Translations under genes and position numbers: made by a program
The notes under the pieces: generated by a model
Database searches by the model: none
Seen by the model: the letters and a program-made list of their open reading frames with translations, nothing else
Told to the model about the DNA's origin: nothing
NCBI GenBank assembly: GCA_934157035.1
Contig: CAKPHG010000001.1
Span: forward strand, 124,001-188,000
Length of the DNA: 64,000 nucleotides
Direction of reading: 5' to 3'
Source of the DNA: an uncultured Clostridia bacterium
GTDB taxonomy: Bacteria > Bacillota > Clostridia > TANB77 > CAG-508
Shown: piece by piece, positions 18,074 to 25,545 of the stretch
How positions within the stretch are numbered: the first letter of the stretch is position 1
Layout of the letters: each line of letters begins with the position of its first letter

Positions 18074-18766
18074 TTACTCTTCACGTGGGTCTATCTTTTT
18101 AACAGCTTCATCAAATCTTCCATAAGTTCCTGAAGCTTTTTCAATTGCTTCATTTGCATCTATTCCTGATTTTATGAAATCCATCATTTTTCCCATATTT
18201 ACATATTTGTATCCAATTATTTGGTCATCTTTGTCTAAACCAATTTCTACTATGTAACCTTCAGCAAGTTCTAGGTATCTTGGTCCTTTTGAAAGTGTTG
18301 AATATATTGTTCCTATTTGGCTTCTATGTCCCTTTCCTAAGTCTTCCATTCCTGCTCCTATTGGAAGTCCGTTTTCAGAGAAAGCAGATTGTGTTCTACC
18401 ATATACTATTTGTAAAAATAGTTCTCTCATTGCAGTATTTATAGCATCACATACTAAGTCTGTGTTTAATGCTTCTAATATTGTTTTTCCTACTAATATT
18501 TCACCTGCCATTGCAGCTGAATGTGTCATACCTGAGCATCCTACTGTTTCTACTAATGCTTCTTGTATAACTCCCTCTTTTACATTTAATGTTAGTTTAC
18601 AAGCTCCTTGTTGAGGTGCACACCAACCAATACCATGTGTTAAACCAGAAATATCTTTTATTTCTTTTGCCTTAACCCATTTTCCTTCTTCTGGAATTGG
18701 TGCTGGCCCATGGTCTACTCCTTTTGCAACTTTGCACATATCTTCTACTTCTTTTGAATAAATCAT
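18074..18766 (-). CDS. NifU/IscU-like scaffold protein, partner of the GGGtGRT protein
   Basis: The 230-residue protein resembles the IscU/NifU N-terminal fold. Candidate cluster ligands are the cysteines in WCAPQQGACKL, VETVGCSGMTHS and DLVCDAINTAM, matching the three-cysteine spacing of IscU only loosely. It is longer than IscU by a C-terminal region (about residues 130-230) with a GTYGRFDEAVKK tail. The ATG at 18766 has AAAGGAGAAATAAAA upstream; the longer ORF begins at a TTG that overlaps that site. It is the first gene of a two-gene operon with the GGGtGRT gene. Fe-S assembly is likely but the client protein is unknown. Confidence 0.85.
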   Translation of the reverse strand: MIYSKEVEDMCKVAKGVDHGPAPIPEEGKWVKAKEIKDISGLTHGIGWCAPQQGACKLTLNVKEGVIQEALVETVGCSGMTHSAAMAGEILVGKTILEALNTDLVCDAINTAMRELFLQIVYGRTQSAFSENGLPIGAGMEDLGKGHRSQIGTIYSTLSKGPRYLELAEGYIVEIGLDKDDQIIGYKYVNMGKMMDFIKSGIDANEAIEKASGTYGRFDEAVKKIDPREE

Positions 18767-18910
18767 TTTTATTTCTCCTTTCAATCAACTATTTTTTGCA
18801 TTGTGCGATTGATTTTTCTATTATAGAATATGTTTGTCTTGAAGACGATATTATTATATATCTACTACTCAAAACTTTCAAGCTATTTTAAGACTTTTTA
18901 CAATAAAAAA

Positions 18911-18937
18911 TGACACAAAATTTTATTTTTTGTGTCA
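18911..18937 (-). terminator. Terminator at the end of the glycolytic operon
   Basis: The arms TTGACACAAAA and TTTTGTGTCA overlap the stop codon of the YezG-like gene. On the minus strand ATTTTTTATTG follows. Confidence 0.85.
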
Positions 18938-19711
18938 ATATGTTAATATTTGATTTATTTTAGTTTTTCCCTGTTCTTTTGTTATATTTGTTTCTATATT
19001 ATTCATTTGTTTTTCTTTTTGCTTTTTTCTTTTATAAGCTTCGTATTTATCTAAATGCGTTTCTTTTTCCTCTTTCACTGATGGTACATCTTTATTTTGC
19101 ATATTCAATCTATCATTTTCTGAAATATATTCTTGATTATATTCTATAACATTATGAGTACCATTTTTATACATTCCTTCTGTATATGTTTGTTTTTCTT
19201 CATTAATAAATTTTCTTTCAAATAAATATGAGCTAATAATTTCCTGTTCTTTTTTAGAAAAACTTTCTATTGGTATACCTAAATATAAATATTTAAATAT
19301 TAAATGTCTGTCTTCATTTGAATATTTTGAATTTAGTATATTTTCATAATTAAATTCAATATTAAATTTGTAGTTTTCTATTGAAATGATAATGCTACTC
19401 CATAATTTTTCATTATTTTTCTCAAATTCTTTTCTTAATGATTTAATAGTCGCATATAATTTATTTGCAAGTCTATTATATGCTTCTTCATCTATATTGA
19501 ATTTACTTGGCACCTCATACACATTAATAGGATTCCTTTTTAATATTCCTTTTGGGAAATAATAAAAGTACATTTCTCCAGTTTCTACATTATTAATATT
19601 CTCTATAACAGAAGCATATAAGTACACTCTATCCAATTTTTCTGGTATCATATAAAATAACTCATTTTGGATTGTAGCATATATACTTCGCATTCTTGGT
19701 GTATTTTTCAT
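18935..19711 (-). CDS. YezG/DUF600-like protein with a long charged C-terminal extension
   Basis: Residues 8-165 resemble the YezG (DUF600) family, known as immunity proteins of polymorphic-toxin systems: MIPEKLDRVYLYASV, then a YFYYFPKG strand, the WSSIIISIENYKFNIEFNYENILNS core and HLIFKYLYLGI. About 90 further residues are highly charged and low in complexity (KYEAYKRKKQKEKQMNN), unlike YezG itself. The start follows AAAGGAAAGTATT. It is the last gene of the glycolytic operon, only 20 bases after gpmI, and no toxin gene is near. It is therefore either an orphan immunity gene or has been adopted for another job. The family call is from pattern recognition, not a search. Confidence 0.7.
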   Translation of the reverse strand: MKNTPRMRSIYATIQNELFYMIPEKLDRVYLYASVIENINNVETGEMYFYYFPKGILKRNPINVYEVPSKFNIDEEAYNRLANKLYATIKSLRKEFEKNNEKLWSSIIISIENYKFNIEFNYENILNSKYSNEDRHLIFKYLYLGIPIESFSKKEQEIISSYLFERKFINEEKQTYTEGMYKNGTHNVIEYNQEYISENDRLNMQNKDVPSVKEEKETHLDKYEAYKRKKQKEKQMNNIETNITKEQGKTKINQILTY

Positions 19712-19731
19712 AATACTTTCCTTTACAAATG

Positions 19732-21264
19732 TTATTTTATAATTAGACTTTTTCCTGTCATTTCTTCTGGCTTTTTCAAATTCATTATATCTAGCATTGT
19801 TGGTGCTAAATCAGCCAAACGTCCCTCTGCTAATTTAACATTTTCCATTCCTACTAATATTAAAGGTACTGGATTTGTAGTATGTGCTGTGTGAGGTTCT
19901 CCTGTTTTATAGTCTATCATTTGTTCTGCATTTCCATGATCTGCTGTTATTAACAATACACCTTCTTGGTTATTTATTACTTCTACTACTCTTCCTACAC
20001 ATTCATCTATTGTTTCTATTGCTTTAATTGCTGCTTCTAAGTTTCCTGTGTGACCAACCATATCTGGATTTGCATAATTTAAAATTATACAATCATACTT
20101 TTTAGAGTTAATAGCTTCCACTACTTTGTCTGTAACTTCGTAAGCACTCATTTCTGGTTTTAAATCATAAGTTTCTACTTTTGGAGATGGTACTAGTATT
20201 CTATCTTCTCCTTTATAGCTTTTTTCTTCTCCACCATTAAAGAAAAATGTAACATGTGCATATTTTTCTGTTTCTGCAATTCTTAATTGAGTTAAACCAT
20301 TATCTGAAATGTATTCTCCAAATGTATTCTTTAACTCTTCTTTTTTAAATGCTATATGAACATTTGGCATTGTTTCATCATAACTTGTCATACATACATA
20401 ATATAAATCTAAGTCTTTTTTTGTTTCAAATTCATTAAATTCTTTGTCTACTAATGTTCTAGTTATTTCTCTTGCTCTATCTGGTCTAAAGTTAAAGAAT
20501 ATAACTGAATCATGTTTTCCTATTGTTGCAACTGGTTCTTCTCCATTAACTATTACTGTTGGTTTTATAAATTCATCAAATATTTCTTTTTGGTAAGAAC
20601 TTTCTATTGCAGACATTGCTGATGCTGCCTTTTCACCTGTTCCATTTACTAAAGCATTATATGCTTCTTGGACTCTTTGCCATCTCTTGTCTCTATCCAT
20701 TGCATAAAATCTTCCAGATATACTTGCTATTTTTCCAACGCCTTTTTCTCTCATTTTTTCTTCTAGCTTAGCAATATATGTTTCTCCTGATGTAGGTGCT
20801 GTATCTCTACCATCCATAAAACAATGTACATATACATTTTCAAAATCTTTACGTTTTGCAAGTTCTAATATAGCAAATAAATGGCGAATATGACTATGTA
20901 CTCCACCATCAGATAATAATCCCATAACATGTAAATTAGAATTATATTTTTTGCAATTTTCTATTGCTTCTGAAAATTCTTGTATGCTAAAGAAATCCCC
21001 ATCTTCTATTGACTTTGTAATTCTTGTTAATTCTTGATATACTATTCTTCCTGCTCCAATATTAGTATGTCCAACTTCTGAATTTCCCATTTGACCTTCT
21101 GGAAGTCCTACATCTAATCCACTTGTGTGTATGTCTGTTGTAGGACATGTTTTCATTAATTTATCAATATTAGGTGTATTAGCTAATTTTACTGCATTTG
21201 CTTTTTCATTTTCATTTTCTCCAAATCCATCTAATATCATTAACATTGTTAATCTATCTTTCAT
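19732..21264 (-). CDS. gpmI: 2,3-bisphosphoglycerate-independent phosphoglycerate mutase
   Basis: It interconverts 3- and 2-phosphoglycerate through a phosphoserine intermediate with Mn2+. The 510 residues match the family. The metal site DGFGEN lies near residue 11 and the phosphorylated serine is in MGNSEVGHTNIGAGR (about residue 62). The C-terminal alkaline-phosphatase-like half has ITADHGNAEQM and the EPHTAHTTNPVPL segment. The start follows AAGAGGTTAAATAAA. It is the fifth gene of the operon, 30 bases after tpiA. Confidence 0.98.
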   Translation of the reverse strand: MKDRLTMLMILDGFGENENEKANAVKLANTPNIDKLMKTCPTTDIHTSGLDVGLPEGQMGNSEVGHTNIGAGRIVYQELTRITKSIEDGDFFSIQEFSEAIENCKKYNSNLHVMGLLSDGGVHSHIRHLFAILELAKRKDFENVYVHCFMDGRDTAPTSGETYIAKLEEKMREKGVGKIASISGRFYAMDRDKRWQRVQEAYNALVNGTGEKAASAMSAIESSYQKEIFDEFIKPTVIVNGEEPVATIGKHDSVIFFNFRPDRAREITRTLVDKEFNEFETKKDLDLYYVCMTSYDETMPNVHIAFKKEELKNTFGEYISDNGLTQLRIAETEKYAHVTFFFNGGEEKSYKGEDRILVPSPKVETYDLKPEMSAYEVTDKVVEAINSKKYDCIILNYANPDMVGHTGNLEAAIKAIETIDECVGRVVEVINNQEGVLLITADHGNAEQMIDYKTGEPHTAHTTNPVPLILVGMENVKLAEGRLADLAPTMLDIMNLKKPEEMTGKSLIIK

Positions 21265-21294
21265 TTTATTTAACCTCTTTCTTACTTCTTTGTA

Positions 21295-22044
21295 TTACAT
21301 TTGCTTTATTATTTCATTAAATTCCTCTACTTTTAAACTTGCTCCACCTATTAAAGCTCCATCTATATCTGATGTACTAAATAATTCTTTAGCATTTTCC
21401 TTTTTTACACTTCCACCATATAACAAACTTATATTTTGAGCTATATCTACACTATACAAATTTTCTATTTCTTTTCTAATGCATTTTAACATATTATTAG
21501 CATCTTCTTTTGTTGCAACCTTTCCTGTTCCTATCGCCCAAATTGGTTCATAAGCGATTATAATTTTTTTAGCATCATCTTGTGAAATTTCACTTAATGC
21601 TTTTTTTATTTGTTCTTTTATTACTTCTTCTTGTATTCCTTTTTCTCTTTGTATAGCTGTTTCGCCTACACAAAGTATTGGTATTAATTCATGTTTTAAT
21701 GCTGATTTTATTTTTTTATTAACTGTTTCATTTGTTTCTGCAAAATATTGTCTTCTTTCTGAATGACCAATTATAACATATTCTACATTTATACATTTAA
21801 GCATATTAGGTGATACTTCTCCTGTGTATGCTCCTGATTCCTCCCAGTGCATATTTTGTGCACCTATCTTTATATTTGTGTTTTGTGCTGTAAGTAAACT
21901 ATAAAATAAATCTGTGTATGGAACACATAATATTATCTCACATTTTGCATTTTTAACATTTGGTTCTAACTCATTAATAAAGCTCATAGCTTCATTTGGA
22001 AGCATATTCATTTTCCAGTTTCCTGCAATTACTTTTCTTCGCAT
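21295..22044 (-). CDS. tpiA: Triosephosphate isomerase
   Basis: It interconverts dihydroxyacetone phosphate and glyceraldehyde 3-phosphate. The 249-residue TIM barrel has the catalytic lysine in AGNWKMN, the histidine in IIGHSERRQ and the glutamate in IAYEPIWAIGTGK. The phosphate-binding ends LLYGGSVK and DGALIGGASL are present. The start overlaps the NUDIX gene by 16 bases and uses the AAAGGAAAAGAGGA inside that gene, implying translational coupling. Confidence 0.98.
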   Translation of the reverse strand: MRRKVIAGNWKMNMLPNEAMSFINELEPNVKNAKCEIILCVPYTDLFYSLLTAQNTNIKIGAQNMHWEESGAYTGEVSPNMLKCINVEYVIIGHSERRQYFAETNETVNKKIKSALKHELIPILCVGETAIQREKGIQEEVIKEQIKKALSEISQDDAKKIIIAYEPIWAIGTGKVATKEDANNMLKCIRKEIENLYSVDIAQNISLLYGGSVKKENAKELFSTSDIDGALIGGASLKVEEFNEIIKQM

Positions 22045-22556
22045 TCCTCTTTTCCTTTTTCCTTTCTAGAATGCACTCTTTCTTCTAGTATTTGATACAT
22101 TCTTTCAGTTTCTTCTGTATATTTAGTTCTAAATAATGATGTATTATTTTGTAACTTTCTTAACTCATTTATATTTTCTAAGTATAGTGCCTCTTCTATT
22201 TCACCATTTAATATACTTCTTATTCTTTCATTAATTTCTTCTATACTTAGATCAATTCCTACATTATAAATATGTGTTTTAGTATTTTCCAATTTTTCAT
22301 GTGGAGTATTTATTGTTCCTAACAATTCAACATATTGTATATCTACTAGATCTATTTTTAGCTCTTCTTTTATTTCTCTATATACTGTTTGCATAGGAGC
22401 TTCTCCTGTTTTCATGTGTCCAGAACACATATCATATTTATTTGGATCTAGTTTTAATTCTTTTGATCTTTTTAGTAATAATACATTTCCTTTTGGATTT
22501 GTTATTATAGTTGAGATAAACTCTAATCTATCTCTATTATCATTTTTTTCATTCAT
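22029..22556 (-). CDS. NUDIX hydrolase within the glycolytic operon
   Basis: The NUDIX box is near residues 48-70: GHMKTGEAPMQTVYREIKEE matches GX5EX7REUXEEXGU except that the last glycine is a lysine. The N-terminal part (EFISTIITNPKGNVLLLKR) and the box placement recall small NUDIX enzymes related to the IDI-like or ADP-ribose groups; the substrate cannot be told. The ATG at 22556 was chosen: the AAAAAAGGATG site is 8 bases upstream, whereas it would overlap the codon three residues earlier. The gene sits between pgk and tpiA, an unusual insertion into a glycolysis operon. Confidence 0.87.
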   Translation of the reverse strand: MNEKNDNRDRLEFISTIITNPKGNVLLLKRSKELKLDPNKYDMCSGHMKTGEAPMQTVYREIKEELKIDLVDIQYVELLGTINTPHEKLENTKTHIYNVGIDLSIEEINERIRSILNGEIEEALYLENINELRKLQNNTSLFRTKYTEETERMYQILEERVHSRKEKGKEECEEK

Positions 22557-22625
22557 ATTTAACATCCTTTTTTGTTTCTATTTGTTTAAATATAATTTTT
22601 TAGTATCTTTTTTTATATCAAACTA

Positions 22626-23816
22626 CTAGTTATTATCTAACAAACATTCAATTCCTGGTAATTTTTTTCCTTCTAGAAATTCTAGTGATGCTCCACCACC
22701 TGTAGAAATATGTGTCATTTTATCAGAAAGTCCCATTTTTTCTATGGCTGCTGCTGAATCTCCTCCACCTATAATTGTAATAGCATCTTCTTTTTCCGCT
22801 AAAGCTTGAGCTATTCTTCTTGTTCCATTTGCAAATTTTTCATATTCAGATAATCCTACTGGACCATTCCATATAATTGTTTTTGCACCTTTTAGTTCTT
22901 TTTTAAACAATTCTACTGTTTTTGGTCCTATATCCAATCCTTCCCATCCATCTGGTATTTGATCTGAGTCTATTGCTTTAGCATTTGCATTTGGACTAAA
23001 TTCATCTGCAATTATGTTATCTATTGGTAAAACTAATTTTACATTTTTTTGTTTAGCTTTTTCCATTAAGCTTTTTGCTAATTCTATTTTATCTAATTCA
23101 CAAATAGAATTTCCTACACTATATCCCATTGATTTAAAGAATGTATAAGCCATTCCTCCACCAATTATTAATGTGTCTACCTTTTCTAATAAACTATCTA
23201 TTACTCCTATTTTATCTGAAACTTTTTTTCCTCCAAGTATTGCGACAAATGGTCTTTTTGGATTTTCTAAAGTATTTCCTAAAAATTCTAATTCTTTTTC
23301 TATTAAAAACCCTGACACAGCTGGTAAAAATTCAGCAATTCCTGCTGTTGAACTATGTGCTCTATGCGCTGTTCCAAAGGCATCATTTACAAATACTTCT
23401 GCCATTGATGCAAATTCTTTTGATAAACTTTCATCGTTTTTTTCTTCTCTTGCATCAAAACGAACATTTTCTAATAAAACAATTTCTCCTTCTTTAACAT
23501 TAGCTGTTAATTCTTTTGCTGAAGGTCCAACTACATCCTCTGCTAATTTTACTTCTTTACCTAATAATTTTGACAATTCTTTTGCCACTGGTTTTAATGA
23601 AAATTCTGGATTAAATTCTCCCTTTGGTCTTCCTAAGTGAGAAGCAAGTATTATTTTACAATTTTGCTCTAATAAATAATTTATAGTAGGAAGCGCAGCT
23701 ACAATTCTTCTATTATCTGTAATGTTCCCATTTTCATCCAATGGTACATTAAAATCACATCTAACAAATACTTTTTTACCTTTTAAATCTATATCTCTTA
23801 CCGTTTTTTTATTCAT
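22626..23816 (-). CDS. pgk: Phosphoglycerate kinase
   Basis: It moves phosphate from 1,3-bisphosphoglycerate to ADP. The 396 residues include the N-terminal RCDFNVPLDENGNI, the substrate-binding SHLGRPKGE, the VNDAFGTAHRAHSS segment and the nucleotide-binding GGGDSAAAIEKMG and STGGGASLEFLEG ends. The start follows AATGGAGGTAATTT. It is second in the operon after gap, with about 127 bases and a stem-loop between them. Confidence 0.98.
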   Translation of the reverse strand: MNKKTVRDIDLKGKKVFVRCDFNVPLDENGNITDNRRIVAALPTINYLLEQNCKIILASHLGRPKGEFNPEFSLKPVAKELSKLLGKEVKLAEDVVGPSAKELTANVKEGEIVLLENVRFDAREEKNDESLSKEFASMAEVFVNDAFGTAHRAHSSTAGIAEFLPAVSGFLIEKELEFLGNTLENPKRPFVAILGGKKVSDKIGVIDSLLEKVDTLIIGGGMAYTFFKSMGYSVGNSICELDKIELAKSLMEKAKQKNVKLVLPIDNIIADEFSPNANAKAIDSDQIPDGWEGLDIGPKTVELFKKELKGAKTIIWNGPVGLSEYEKFANGTRRIAQALAEKEDAITIIGGGDSAAAIEKMGLSDKMTHISTGGGASLEFLEGKKLPGIECLLDNN

Positions 23817-23897
23817 AAATTACCTCCATTATTTAAAATTACATATAAGAAATTTATATTATTAATAAGTTTTTTATATCTAATTTTATTAAAGTTT

Positions 23898-23927
23898 GGA
23901 AGCTGAACTTTTAATTGTTCAACTTCC
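23898..23927 (-). other. Stem-loop between gap and pgk
   Basis: The arms GGAAGTTGAAC and GTTCAGCTTCC form a stem with one mismatch. No T run follows on the minus strand, so it is more likely an mRNA-processing or stability element than a terminator. Confidence 0.55.
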
Positions 23928-23943
23928 TACCTTATTTTATATT

Positions 23944-24951
23944 TTAGCTTCTTGATGCAATATATACTGCTAAGTCTACTAATTTATTTGAGTAACCCCA
24001 TTCATTATCATACCAAGCTATTAATTTAACAAATGTATCTGTTAACCCAATTCCAGCTGTTGCATCAAATATTGATGTATGGCTATCTCCTAAGAAATCT
24101 GAAGATACTACTGCATCTTCTGTATATTCTATAATACCCTTCATTTCATTTTCTGATGCATGTTTCATAACTTTGCAAATTTCTTCCATTGTTGTTGGTT
24201 TTGCTAAATTACATGTTAAGTCAACAACTGAAACATCTATTGTTGGTACTCTGAAAGACATACCTGTTAATTTTCCATTTAATTGTGGAATAACTTTTCC
24301 AACTGCTTTTGCTGCTCCTGTTGAAGAAGGAATAATGTTAGCTGATGCAGCACGTCCTCCTCTCCAGTCTTTTTTAGATGCTCCATCAACTGTTTTTTGT
24401 GTTGCAGTTGTAGAGTGAACTGTTGTCATTAATCCATCTACTATTCCAAAATTATCATTTATAACTTTAGCAAGTGGTGCTAAACAGTTTGTTGTACAAG
24501 ATGCATTAGATACTATATTCATGCTTGGATCGTATGTTTCGTGGTTTACTCCCATAACAAACATTGGAGCATCTTTTGAAGGTGCACTAATAATTACTTT
24601 TTTAGCTCCTCCTTTTAAATGTGCTTCTGCTTTTTCTATAGTTGTGAATACTCCTGAACATTCTAATACATACTCTACTCCGTCTTTTCCCCATGGAATA
24701 TTTGCTGGGTCCATTTCATTATATACTTTTATTTCTTTTCCATTTACTACTAATGTATGTTCATCTTTGTTTGATACTTCTCCATCAAATCTACCATGAG
24801 CAGTATCATATTTTACCATATATGCCATATAGTCTGCACTAATAAATGGATCATTTATTGCTACAACCTCTACTTCTTCTTTTTTTAAAGCTGCTTGGAA
24901 TGCTAAATTTCCTATTCTTCCAAACCCGTTAATTCCTATTTTTATACTCAT
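23944..24951 (-). CDS. gap: Glyceraldehyde-3-phosphate dehydrogenase, type I
   Basis: It oxidises glyceraldehyde 3-phosphate with NAD+ and phosphate. The 335 residues start with the Rossmann motif INGFGRIGNLAF. The catalytic cysteine is in SNASCTTNCLAPLAKV (about residue 150), and the partner histidine is within TVHSTTATQKTVDG. The phosphate site HTSIFDATAGIGL and C-terminal WYDNEWGYSNKLVDL are intact. The start follows AAAGGAGGAAGAAAA. It is the first gene of the gap-pgk-NUDIX-tpiA-gpmI-yezG-like operon. Confidence 0.98.
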   Translation of the reverse strand: MSIKIGINGFGRIGNLAFQAALKKEEVEVVAINDPFISADYMAYMVKYDTAHGRFDGEVSNKDEHTLVVNGKEIKVYNEMDPANIPWGKDGVEYVLECSGVFTTIEKAEAHLKGGAKKVIISAPSKDAPMFVMGVNHETYDPSMNIVSNASCTTNCLAPLAKVINDNFGIVDGLMTTVHSTTATQKTVDGASKKDWRGGRAASANIIPSSTGAAKAVGKVIPQLNGKLTGMSFRVPTIDVSVVDLTCNLAKPTTMEEICKVMKHASENEMKGIIEYTEDAVVSSDFLGDSHTSIFDATAGIGLTDTFVKLIAWYDNEWGYSNKLVDLAVYIASRS

Positions 24952-25091
24952 TTTTCTTCCTCCTTTGAAATATAAAATAAATTCCTTTACTTTATTATTG
25001 TTTTTACAACCTCATTTTATACCAAAGTATATTTGTTTTCAAGTATTTCTTTCTATTCTTTTTAAGTTTTTTATTTTTTTTTAACATTTTC

Positions 25092-25120
25092 TTGACTTAT
25101 GTAAAGTTGTGTGTTATACT
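25092..25120 (+). promoter_or_regulatory. Strong sigma-A promoter for the plus-strand structured RNA
   Basis: TTGACT (25092-25097), a 17-base spacer and TATACT (25115-25120). Transcription should begin near 25127 and runs away from gap, which is divergent. Confidence 0.85.
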
Positions 25121-25126
25121 TAAGTA

Positions 25127-25490
25127 TATAAGTTGCCAAGAGCACTTATTCGTAACTTGTGTCAGTACTATTTAGTATTGATGTGTAAACCAATATTTCA
25201 ACCTTTTAAAGGAGGGCAATTAATGACAAGAGGACATCCTACAACCACATTTAATAATAATATTAAAAAAATGTGATCGGCAGCATCCGGCGCCCAGTTA
25301 AGGGCGGAAATCATTGGAGGTAAACCAAAATGAAAAAAATTTTACGGTTTCCTAGTGGTTTTGTTTAGCTTTTAAGTTAAACAAACAATCTTAAGAAGAT
25401 CTGAATGTTACCAGCAGTAATTTGTTGGACAGGCTTACACAAAAATAATATCAGAAAGCGGCGCCATATAAAATGGCGCCGTTATTCTTT
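25127..25490 (+). ncRNA. Candidate structured non-coding RNA, about 360 nt, class unassigned
   Basis: A strong promoter and a strong terminator bound this segment, and no gene follows on its strand (addA is convergent). It is G+C-richer than the surroundings. Pairings seen by eye: a long-range helix 25183-25191 with 25432-25440 (9 pairs, one mismatch) closing a domain of about 260 nt; CACATTT/AAATGTG (25246-25275); CGCCC/GGGCG (25291-25306); a hairpin between 25322 and 25350 (AAACC/GGTTT plus an inner AAAAT/ATTTT); TTTGTTTA/TAAACAAA (25360-25385); and CCAGCA/TGTTGG at 25421-25429. Two tiny ORFs with Shine-Dalgarno-like sites (17 codons from 25223 and 12 codons from 25330) fall inside these helices, so they are probably chance or leader peptides. 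It lacks the hallmarks of RNase P, tmRNA and SRP RNA. The raiA-motif RNA of Firmicutes is one untested possibility. Confidence 0.75.
25459..25490 (+). terminator. Terminator of the structured RNA
   Basis: A perfect 9-base-pair GC-rich stem (CGGCGCCAT / ATGGCGCCG) is followed by TTATTCTTTTGCTTTTTAT. Confidence 0.93.
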
Positions 25491-25545
25491 TGCTTTTTAT
25501 ATTATAAATTATTATTAAACAATGTTTAATAATTGTGATAAGTTC

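Noticed and set aside
25127..25490. RNase P RNA, tmRNA or SRP RNA identity for the structured RNA
   Set aside because: The conserved RNase P P4 strand, the tRNA-like ends and tag ORF of tmRNA, and the SRP tetraloop region are not seen.
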